DNA of 6,723 nucleotides from CAYLPJ01 sp964385465 (GTDB lineage: Bacteria > Planctomycetota > Phycisphaerae > SM23-33): NCBI GenBank assembly GCA_964385465.1, contig CAYLPJ010000117.1, positions 1 through 6,723 of the forward strand, written 5' to 3'. How positions within the stretch are numbered: the stretch's first letter is position 1; each line of letters opens with the position of its first letter. Shown piece after piece: positions 1-5,350 of the stretch. Made by a program: the position numbers and the translations under genes. The notes beneath the pieces were generated by a model that was given only the letters and a program-made list of their open reading frames with translations, was not told the DNA's origin and searched no databases.

Positions 1-141
1 AGCAGGCCGTCTACGACTTGATCCACTGATTGGGTGTCCCAATGTTGAAGTCAGGATGACGACCTCCTCCTCCCCGGACTCGCGCCAGGCCAAGAGCCGC
101 GACAGGCTGGACCTGGCTTCGTGGGTGTTGGCCTCGATCAT
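1..141 (-). CDS. Phd/YefM-family antitoxin, N-terminal part (partial at window edge, possibly degenerate)
   Basis: The frame is open from an ATG at 141 to the window edge, giving 47 residues. It begins MIEANTHEARSSLSRLL and continues with an ESGEEEVVI segment. This matches the start of Phd/YefM antitoxins: a short beta strand, a helix of the THEAK-LS-LL type, then GEEVVI. In that family the N-terminal domain dimerises and binds the operator, and the C-terminal tail neutralises a toxin, often VapC, RelE or Doc type. A GGAG ribosome-binding site at 150-153 lies 8 bases upstream. After about residue 29 the family's usual R-x-G-x-P-V-A-x-L segment is not recognisable; the frame reads LTSTLGHPISGSS instead. 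The divergence coincides with a fall in GC content, so this may be a truncated or frameshifted gene. No toxin gene is visible; it would lie beyond the left edge. The family call rests on about 28 residues. Confidence 0.5.
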   Translation of the reverse strand, partial: MIEANTHEARSSLSRLLAWRESGEEEVVILTSTLGHPISGSSRRRPA

Positions 142-179
142 CGCCGGCTCTCCATAGACCAGACCAAGCTTAGCAGCCG

Positions 180-208
180 ATAATGCGTTCCAGACCCGGG
201 CCGGGCAA
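180..208 (-). promoter_or_regulatory. Candidate sigma70-type promoter for the antitoxin gene
   Basis: On the minus strand a TTGCCC box (203-208) and a CATTAT box (180-185) are separated by exactly 17 bases. Each matches 4 of 6 positions of the sigma70 consensus. The predicted transcription start would fall about 30 bases before the ATG at 141. The AT-rich patch around 178-184 stands out in GC-rich DNA. With matches this weak a chance hit is possible, and the consensus may not apply in this organism. Confidence 0.25.
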
Positions 209-247
209 GGTCCATCCGCGCCCGTCCGACTTCCGCCCCATGCCGGG

Positions 248-2620
248 CTACTCCCGCCCCATCAGGTAGCCGCGGAACCAGGCGGCCTGGGTCATGGGTT
301 TCTGGGGGGTGTACTCGGTGACCGGGGGGAAGAGCCAGACGTCCCAGAACGCCTCGGCGGTGGGCCAGGTCCACGGGCGGGGCACGGTGCGGTCGCCCAT
401 GAGCTTGAAGACCCAGTAGTCCTTCTTCCGCGACGGGTCCATCGGGCCGAACAGCGTCAGCCCCGGCGGGTCCTCCACGCCCCGGCGGCGGGAGTCCTCC
501 ACCAGCGGGTTGGCCGGCCAGGCGTCGCCGAGGCCCGTCGTGTAGCACAGGTTGTCCGGGTTGGCGCCGAAGGCGTACTGGCAGGCGAGCACGGCCGTGG
601 CGAGGTGCTTGCGGTCGCCGGTCAGCCGGTGAGCCCAGAGGACCGTCACGGCGTCGGGGCCGGTCAGCGTGCCGTAGCTGATCGGGCGCCATGGGTTGGA
701 CTTGACCCACGCGAAGCCGGTCTTGCGTGCGAATCCGGCGGCGACGTCCGCCTCGCGAAGGATCGCCTTGCGGGCGTTGGCCTGGATGGCCTCCCGCACG
801 CCGTCGCGGGCGGCGCAGACGTAGCTCCACGCGGCCTCGCGCTGGTCGTGGCTCTGCCAGAGGGCCACGTCCACGTCCGGCCTGGTGAACGCGGTCGTGG
901 CCAGGAAGACGTCGTGGAAGGCCTTCTCGCCGGTGAGTCGGAACAGCTCGACGGCGGCGAGGTTGCGGGCGTCGGCGGGCTGGTGGCACTTGGGCTTGAG
1001 GCGGCCGGCGAGTTTGGGCAGCTCCCGCTCGGCGAACGCCCACGCGCGGCGGGCGCTGTCGGCGTAGACGGCCGCCCGGTCGGCGTCGAGCTTCCCGAGC
1101 AGGCGTGCGGCCCGGGCGGCGGTGGCGGCGTAGAGGTGGCTGGACCACGGCCCGGGCGCGTAGGCGAAGATCTTCAGCGACTCCTGCCAACTGCACTCGC
1201 CGGCTCGGGGGTGCTCGGCCGATTCGATCCCGCCGCGGATGCCGCCCTCGGGCGTCTGCATTCGGCGGTAGACATCGAGGTTGAACAGCCCCTCGTCGAT
1301 CACGTCCGGCAGGTCGTTGCCGCTCTCGGGGATGTTCAGCGACAGCTCGCCGAACGTCGCGGGGAACATCTCGTAGAGGTCCAGCAGCATCCGGGTGGCC
1401 ACGAGGTGCTGGATGCGGCGGTCCCAGTCGCCGGCGTCCATGTAGCCCCCCCAGGCGTTCTCGACGAGCCGGTCGGTCCCCTGGTCGACGAGGTTCTGGA
1501 AGTTGCTCTTGTCCGTGCCGAAGCAGTTCAGCCCGTTGCCGCTTTCCATCAGCATGCAGTCGGAGTGGTGGACCTTCACCCCGTCGGCCGGGTGGAAACT
1601 GCGGGGGCGCTCGTAGTCGGTGTGCGGGGGCCCGAGGGCGATGCCGCTCCGCTGGTGGTAGAACCCGCGTGCGGAGACCACGAACGCCTCGCGGTAGGCG
1701 TCCGCGGCGATGCGGAAGGGGTAGCCGCACCCGACGCCCTCGACGCAGACGCGGTACTCGCCCGGCTCGGTGAGCGAGCTGAAGTCCATCTCGTGCACGT
1801 CCGTGCCGTTGTAGTCGCGCTTGTACGGATCGACGTGCCGGCCGGCGCCGAAGCGCAGCGCGGTCTTGCCCGTCAGCACGGCCTTGCCGTCGCCGGCGCG
1901 GAGCACGCGGAACGTGATGCCCTCGGGGTACTCCAGGCCGCCCCCGGTGCCCAGCCAGCAGGAGAGGAAGGCGAGCTTGACCGGATCGTCCGGGCGAAAG
2001 CCGACCTGGTTGACGTGCACCGCCTCGCTGCGGACGCCGGCGGGATCGTGGCGGTATGTCGCCGGCTCCAGCGGCAGGCCCGCGAAGCGGACGGTGTAGG
2101 TCGCGCCCGGCTTCATCGCGGCCGGCAGGCGGAGGTAGAGCACGTGCCGCATCGGGAACGCCCACTTCCAGTGGCCGATGCGGAGCATGTTGCGGGGCTT
2201 GCTCTTGCGGTGGACGGCCTCGGGGCGGCGAGGGGCGCCGTAGGCCTCGTGGTCTTGGGAGGCGACGGCGTAGGCTTCCGGCTTGTCGGCTCGGACGGTA
2301 TCGAGCCGCGAGCCGACCATGCGCTCGGCCCGCCAGAGCACGTTGCCGTCGGGCCCGGCCAGACACCCCACCTCCTTGCCGTCGCGGATGAGCGTCCGTT
2401 CGGTCTTCGGCGGCTTGCCGTACACCTTGATCCTGTCCCCGGGCTGCTCGACGTACGGTTCCTGGCCGGGGATGACCGCCTTGCCGGCGTCGACGGTGAC
2501 GGCGAGGACGTCGGGGGCGACGGCGCAGACGCGCGCGACGTGCGGATCGCCCTCGGTGGCGAGGGCAGCGGTCGCGAGGGCGAACGTGACGGCGATTGCG
2601 ATCGGCGTTGCATGGGTCAT
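248..2620 (-). CDS. Secreted glycoside hydrolase family 9 (cellulase-like) with CelD-type N-terminal Ig domain
   Basis: This 790-residue protein probably hydrolyses beta-1,4-linked glucan or a related polysaccharide outside the cytoplasm. Residues 1-21 form a signal peptide (hydrophobic run, cleavage near ALA-TE). Residues about 25-195 are an unassigned region, probably beta-rich. A CelD-type Ig domain follows at about 198-305, opening with the diagnostic VHVNQVGFRPDDP (201-213). The (alpha/alpha)6 catalytic domain spans about 310-788. It carries GGYMDAGDWD (391-400), in which D398 is the expected catalytic base and D395 its partner. It also carries DLPDVIDEGLFNLD (436-449) and GANPDNLCYTTGLGD (685-699). 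The best candidate proton donor is E769 in VTEYT. The usual PHHR-type motif after the GANP loop is replaced by NPLVEDSRR (704-712), so substrate and activity are uncertain. The ATG at 2620 was chosen because it starts the signal peptide and has AGGA (2629-2632) 8 bases upstream; the frame stays open further upstream but has no good start there. Confidence 0.88.
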   Translation of the reverse strand: MTHATPIAIAVTFALATAALATEGDPHVARVCAVAPDVLAVTVDAGKAVIPGQEPYVEQPGDRIKVYGKPPKTERTLIRDGKEVGCLAGPDGNVLWRAERMVGSRLDTVRADKPEAYAVASQDHEAYGAPRRPEAVHRKSKPRNMLRIGHWKWAFPMRHVLYLRLPAAMKPGATYTVRFAGLPLEPATYRHDPAGVRSEAVHVNQVGFRPDDPVKLAFLSCWLGTGGGLEYPEGITFRVLRAGDGKAVLTGKTALRFGAGRHVDPYKRDYNGTDVHEMDFSSLTEPGEYRVCVEGVGCGYPFRIAADAYREAFVVSARGFYHQRSGIALGPPHTDYERPRSFHPADGVKVHHSDCMLMESGNGLNCFGTDKSNFQNLVDQGTDRLVENAWGGYMDAGDWDRRIQHLVATRMLLDLYEMFPATFGELSLNIPESGNDLPDVIDEGLFNLDVYRRMQTPEGGIRGGIESAEHPRAGECSWQESLKIFAYAPGPWSSHLYAATAARAARLLGKLDADRAAVYADSARRAWAFAERELPKLAGRLKPKCHQPADARNLAAVELFRLTGEKAFHDVFLATTAFTRPDVDVALWQSHDQREAAWSYVCAARDGVREAIQANARKAILREADVAAGFARKTGFAWVKSNPWRPISYGTLTGPDAVTVLWAHRLTGDRKHLATAVLACQYAFGANPDNLCYTTGLGDAWPANPLVEDSRRRGVEDPPGLTLFGPMDPSRKKDYWVFKLMGDRTVPRPWTWPTAEAFWDVWLFPPVTEYTPQKPMTQAAWFRGYLMGRE

Positions 2621-2676
2621 GGGCGGGTTCCTGGTGTCATCGAGCGGGATCGGGTTGTCGGATCGGCAGGCTGCTC

Positions 2677-2742
2677 TGCCCGCCGGACGAGCTCGCGGGC
2701 AGCCGGAGGGCTGCCCGGCCGTGCGCTCCGCACGCGGCCGGG
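2677..2742 (-). other. Three overlapping hairpins in the GH9 gene leader
   Basis: Three strong inverted repeats share arms. Hairpin A (2714-2742) pairs 7 bp (2714-2720 with 2736-2742) plus 5 bp (2721-2725 with 2729-2733) around a 3-base loop, with a 2-base bulge. Hairpin B (2696-2717) is a perfect 9-bp stem (2696-2704 with 2709-2717) with a 4-base loop. Hairpin C (2677-2701) is a perfect 7-bp stem (2677-2683 with 2695-2701) with an 11-base loop. A and B share 2714-2717, and B and C share 2696-2701, so neighbours exclude each other. The minus-strand order of transcription would be A, B, C, then the GH9 start about 56 bases further on. Nothing here has a U-run typical of a terminator. The arrangement resembles a leader with alternative folds but could also be an intergenic palindromic repeat or chance in GC-rich DNA. 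I see no convincing promoter between 2643 and 2787. Confidence 0.45.
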
Positions 2743-2787
2743 TTTCCGCCGGCGCGGCCCGGACGGGCTCATCGGTTCGGTTCCTGC

Positions 2788-2826
2788 ATAAGAAACCCCC
2801 GGTCGGCGGGTGCCGGGCCGGGGGTT
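2788..2826 (-). terminator. Intrinsic terminator of the nfeD-flotillin operon
   Basis: A perfect 9-bp stem pairs 2794-2802 (aacccccgg) with 2818-2826 (ccgggggtt). An inner 4-bp stem (2804-2807 with 2812-2815) closes a 4-base loop. On the minus strand the stem is followed by TTTCTTAT (2795 down to 2788), a reasonable U-tract. It begins 28 bases after the flotillin stop codon. No T-run follows on the plus strand, so it acts in one direction. It separates the flotillin operon from the GH9 gene. Confidence 0.8.
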
Positions 2827-2853
2827 CCGTGGGGTCGGTCGGTGAAGGCGTCG

Positions 2854-4410
2854 CTATCCGGAGACCGGGCGGAGCGTCTCGGGCTGTTCGCCCTGGTCCT
2901 CGCCGCCGTCGTCGCCGCCCTCGGCCGCCGCGGCGCGGGGGCGCCCGCCGGTGTCGCCGTCGGGGCCTTGCTGGAGCTTGCCGAGGAACTCCGGCAGGTC
3001 CAGGCCGACCTGCCTGGCCAGCTCGTGCATGGGCGGCAGGGCGCCCATCAGCCGCCCGCCGAGGCCGCGGAGCCCCCCGCCGTCGCCGCCGGAGCCGCCG
3101 TCCCAGACGACGACCTTCTCGATCGGCAGGTCCTGGACGGCCTGGGCCTGCACGCCGGCGATCTCGGTGAGTTTCTCGATCAGCAGCAGCGCCCCGGCCT
3201 GCTGGGCGTTCTGGCATGCGGAGACGAGGTTGCGGTAGCCGAGGGCCTTGCCGTCGAGGATGGCCTGTACGCCTTCGCCCTCGGCCTGCATCCTGGCCAA
3301 CTCGGCGGCGGCCTCGCCTTCGGCGATGCGGATGGACCGCTGCTTGGCGGCATCGGCGTCGATCAGCACGCGCTGGCGTTGGGCGTCGGCGGGGACGATG
3401 ACCTCGGCCTTGAGCCGGGCTTCCTCGCGGTCGGCCCGGGCCTCTTCGGCGGCCTTCTGGGCCCGCTCCTGTGCGACGCGGATGGACCCGTCGGCCTCGC
3501 GCCCGGCGGACTCGCTCCGCCCGCGGGCCTGCTCCTCGGCGACCTTCTGGTTGGCGAGGTAGTCGGCCCGCTTGGCGGCGGCCTCGGACTCGGCGCTGAC
3601 GGCCTCGGCCTCGAGCCCGGCGACCTTCTGGCGGCGGTTGCGGCTGGCGGTCGCCTCGCCGATGTCGGCCTCGGAGTTGGCGTTGGCGACGGCGACGCGC
3701 TTCTCGCGGTCCCGCTCGGCGACGCCGGTCGAGCCGAGCTTCTCCTGCTCGGCGACGTCGATCTCGGCCTGGTTGATCGCGGTCGCGGCGGCCTTGCGCC
3801 CCAGCGCCTCGATGTAGCCGCTCTCGTCCTTGATGTCGCGGATGTTGACGTTGATCAGCGACAGGCCGATCTTCTCAAGCTCGCCGCTGACGGCCTCGTT
3901 GACCTTGGCCATGAACGCCTGGCGGTCGCGGTTGATCTCCTCGATGCCCATGGTGGCGATGACGGCGCGCATCTGCCCGAGGATGATGTCCTGGCTCTGG
4001 GCCTGGATCTGCCCGCGGGTGAGCCCCAGCAGGCGGATGGCGGCGTTCTCCATCAGCCCGGACTCGTTGGAGATCGCCGCGGTCACCGTCGTGGGCACGG
4101 TCACGCGGATGTTCTCCTGGCTCAGCGCGTTGGCCAGGTCGATCTCCACGACGAACGGCTCGAGGTCGAGGTAGTCGTACGCCTGGATCAGCGGCCAGAT
4201 GAACGCCGCCCCGCCGTGGACGCACTTGGCCGCCCCGCGCCCGGTCTTGCCGTAGATCACCAGGATGCGGTTGGACGGGCAGCGGCGGTAGCGGCTGAAG
4301 AAGAACAGCATCAGTCCGAAGCCGGCGGCCAGCAGGATCAGGACCAGGATGACTTCCGGACTGAGCCCCTCGGCCAGCGGCGCCGGGGCGAGCGAGCGTG
4401 CGAACGTCAT
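2854..4410 (-). CDS. Flotillin-like SPFH/band-7 membrane protein
   Basis: This 518-residue flotillin is expected to oligomerise at the inner membrane and scaffold membrane microdomains. Residues 18-38 are a single hydrophobic anchor followed by RYRR, which places the rest in the cytoplasm. The SPFH domain spans about 47-215 and includes RILVIYGKTGRG (48-59) and the NVNIRDIKDESGYIEALGRK stretch (187-206). Residues about 215-380 are a long Ala/Glu/Arg-rich coiled coil with the EAEA-type repeats typical of flotillins. Then come LPIEKVVVWDGG (428-439), a glycine linker, the family-typical LPPMHELARQVGLDLPEFLG (458-477), and an acidic disordered tail. Length is normal for bacterial flotillins. The start ATG at 4410 overlaps the stop of the upstream NfeD-like gene (ATGA), and an AAGGAG sits 7 bases before it. 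Translational coupling and stoichiometric synthesis of the pair are likely. Its closest known parallel is Bacillus YuaG (FloT), cotranscribed with YuaF. Confidence 0.95.
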   Translation of the reverse strand: MTFARSLAPAPLAEGLSPEVILVLILLAAGFGLMLFFFSRYRRCPSNRILVIYGKTGRGAAKCVHGGAAFIWPLIQAYDYLDLEPFVVEIDLANALSQENIRVTVPTTVTAAISNESGLMENAAIRLLGLTRGQIQAQSQDIILGQMRAVIATMGIEEINRDRQAFMAKVNEAVSGELEKIGLSLINVNIRDIKDESGYIEALGRKAAATAINQAEIDVAEQEKLGSTGVAERDREKRVAVANANSEADIGEATASRNRRQKVAGLEAEAVSAESEAAAKRADYLANQKVAEEQARGRSESAGREADGSIRVAQERAQKAAEEARADREEARLKAEVIVPADAQRQRVLIDADAAKQRSIRIAEGEAAAELARMQAEGEGVQAILDGKALGYRNLVSACQNAQQAGALLLIEKLTEIAGVQAQAVQDLPIEKVVVWDGGSGGDGGGLRGLGGRLMGALPPMHELARQVGLDLPEFLGKLQQGPDGDTGGRPRAAAAEGGDDGGEDQGEQPETLRPVSG

Positions 4411-5087
4411 GGGGTGTCTCCTTGGGTGGTCGATGTACCGTCCGTGCCCCCGACGGGGCGAACCTCGATGGTGTTGCCTCCCAGCACGCGGACAACCCGC
4501 ACCGGCGTGCCGGAGTCGATCCCCTCCCCGCCGGCGCCGCGGGCGCGGACCACGGAGATCGTCCCGCTGACGGTCACCCGCACCTCGCCCTGCCCCCCCG
4601 GCGGGATGTTCAGGTAGACCGTGCCCGTCCTGCCCAGGGCCGTCACCAGCCGCTTCGTGCCGCTCTCGGCCAGCTTGCGGAGCCAGTACATCAGCAGCGC
4701 CACGAACACCCACGCGCCGGCGCCCCACACCGTGGCCAGGATCACCGCGTTGGGCCAGTCCTTCCCGGCGTCCAGGTACAGCGCCCCGGCCCAGGTGAAC
4801 AGCATGCAGAACGCCAGCACCGCACGGACGCTGAGGATGCGGAAGGCGACGGTGCTCTCGGCGGCCTCCTCGAGCGAGCCGGACTCGATCGCGTCGACGT
4901 CCACGCCGGTGTCGGCGTCGATGTCGCTGTCCACCACCGCCTCCGGGCCGGCGTCGACGTCCACGTCCGAACCGCTCAGCCCGATCAGCGAGCTGATGAA
5001 CTGCCACAGGAACACCGCGCTGAAGAACGCCGCCGCCACGTAGAACGCCTGGTTGACCGTCGAAAGCGCGTTCCACCATTCCATCAT
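4407..5087 (-). CDS. NfeD-like membrane protein with C-terminal OB-fold (flotillin partner)
   Basis: This 226-residue protein is the likely partner of the downstream flotillin. Three membrane segments are visible at about 13-36, 88-106 and 114-136. The C-terminal segment, about 150-212, has the Gly/Val-rich strand pattern of the NfeD OB-fold: ALGRTGTVYLNIPPGG, then VSGTISVVRARG, then GTPVRVVRVLGGNTIEV. Basic residues after the third helix (LRKLAESGTKR) suggest that the OB-fold is cytoplasmic. Between helices 1 and 2 lies an unusual acidic loop (41-77) with nine Asp and five Glu and no Lys or Arg. It ends in TGA overlapping the flotillin ATG by the ATGA arrangement. A TTG at 5093 could extend it by two residues, but the Shine-Dalgarno at 5095-5100 would then lie too close. 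The assignment is by fold pattern and context; it resembles the YuaF/YqiJ group more than long protease-fused NfeD. Confidence 0.87.
   Translation of the reverse strand: MMEWWNALSTVNQAFYVAAAFFSAVFLWQFISSLIGLSGSDVDVDAGPEAVVDSDIDADTGVDVDAIESGSLEEAAESTVAFRILSVRAVLAFCMLFTWAGALYLDAGKDWPNAVILATVWGAGAWVFVALLMYWLRKLAESGTKRLVTALGRTGTVYLNIPPGGQGEVRVTVSGTISVVRARGAGGEGIDSGTPVRVVRVLGGNTIEVRPVGGTDGTSTTQGDTP
4418..4423 (-). promoter_or_regulatory. Ribosome-binding site of the flotillin gene, inside the nfeD-like gene
   Basis: The minus strand reads AAGGAG, 7 bases before the flotillin ATG at 4410. It lies within the last codons of the nfeD-like gene (Gln-Gly). It fixes the flotillin start and shows that the second gene can recruit ribosomes by itself as well as by coupling. 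Confidence 0.8.
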
Positions 5088-5094
5088 GGTCAAA

Positions 5095-5100
5095 CTCCCT
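5095..5100 (-). promoter_or_regulatory. Ribosome-binding site of the nfeD-like gene; decides ATG over TTG start
   Basis: The minus strand reads AGGGAG, 7 bases from the ATG at 5087 but only 1 base from the TTG at 5093. The ATG is therefore the better start. A second ATG directly follows at 5084. A short inverted repeat, tcggcc/ggccga (5101-5116, 4-base loop), sits immediately upstream and could modulate ribosome access. Confidence 0.7.
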
Positions 5101-5167
5101 TCGGCCCCGCGGCCGATCTCTGGTCCAGACGCCCGGCCCCCGCGGGATATTCACGACAGGCGCCGTT

Positions 5168-5196
5168 AAAATACCTCCGGGTGAGTTTCCCCACAA
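5168..5196 (-). promoter_or_regulatory. Candidate promoter of the nfeD-flotillin operon
   Basis: On the minus strand, TTGTGG (5191-5196) and TATTTT (5168-5173) are 17 bases apart. They match 3 and 4 of 6 sigma70 consensus positions. The TATTTT lies in the most AT-rich patch of the intergenic region (gttaaaata, 5165-5173), about 80 bases before the nfeD-like ATG. The -35 match is weak. The inverted repeat at 5183-5207 covers it. Confidence 0.35.
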
Positions 5197-5207
5197 CGGA
5201 GAAACTC
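5183..5207. promoter_or_regulatory. Perfect 7-bp inverted repeat, possible operator
   Basis: gagtttc (5183-5189) and gaaactc (5201-5207) form a perfect dyad with an 11-base spacer, so the half-site centres are 18 bp apart. The arms are AT-richer than the surroundings, and the dyad spans the candidate -35 box of the nfeD-flotillin promoter. That position suits a repressor site. It could equally be an RNA hairpin or chance; no regulator gene lies nearby to support an identity. Confidence 0.35.
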
Positions 5208-5350
5208 CCCCCGCACGGATGCCCCGTGCCCGCCCGGCCGCTTCTCTTGCCGCCGGGGGCGGCAGCCGGTAGCGTAGTCGTCGGGAACCTCCGAAGGTTG
5301 CAGGGCGTTTAAGGGACAGGACGGATTCTCCCCGGGGCGGAGACATCACC

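Larger units (their letters stand above)
5094..5350. other. Divergent intergenic region between the nfeD-like gene and the plus-strand secreted-protein gene
   Basis: These 257 bases hold no gene that I can support. They contain the operon promoter candidate and dyad listed separately. They also contain a hairpin at 5248-5264 (tgccgcc/ggcggca, 3-base loop) and a small one at 5286-5299 (aacct/aggtt). For the plus-strand gene I find only a poor promoter match, ttgccg (5248-5253) with tagcgt 17 bases on, and its -35 lies within the 5248-5264 hairpin. Upstream of its start, GGAG at 5339-5342 is a plausible ribosome-binding site. Confidence 0.6.

Noticed and set aside
1..29. Possible C-terminal end of a plus-strand gene (QAVYDLIH then stop at 27-29)
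   Set aside because: Eight codons are too few to support a gene, and it would overlap the antitoxin frame head-on.
191..210. GC-rich inverted repeat (gacc...ggtc) as a terminator for the GH9 gene
   Set aside because: Pairing is interrupted after 4 bp and no T-run follows on the minus strand. No convincing terminator was found for the GH9 gene between 142 and 247.
138..2366. Long minus-strand frame (742 codons) overlapping the GH9 gene in another frame
   Set aside because: It is an Arg/Pro/Gly-rich shadow frame with no motif. The GH9 frame on the same strand explains the region.
2617..2640. Seven-codon mini-frame (MTPGTRP) whose TGA overlaps the GH9 ATG
   Set aside because: The ATGA overlap looks like a coupled leader peptide, but there is no ribosome-binding site before 2640 and it covers the GH9 ribosome-binding site. 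It is too short to support.
605..2791. Long plus-strand open frame (728 codons) opposite the GH9 gene
   Set aside because: It is antisense to clear GH9 motifs and contains no recognisable domain. Long antisense frames are expected at this GC content.
2621..3217. Upstream in-frame extension of the GH9 protein to 989 residues
   Set aside because: It would run through the terminator and into the flotillin gene, and would bury the signal peptide internally.
2596..4617. Long plus-strand open frame (673 codons) opposite the flotillin gene
   Set aside because: Its translation is a Gly/Leu/Asp/Ala-rich low-complexity string, the complement of biased GC-rich codons. The minus strand carries a full-length flotillin with start, ribosome-binding site and terminator.
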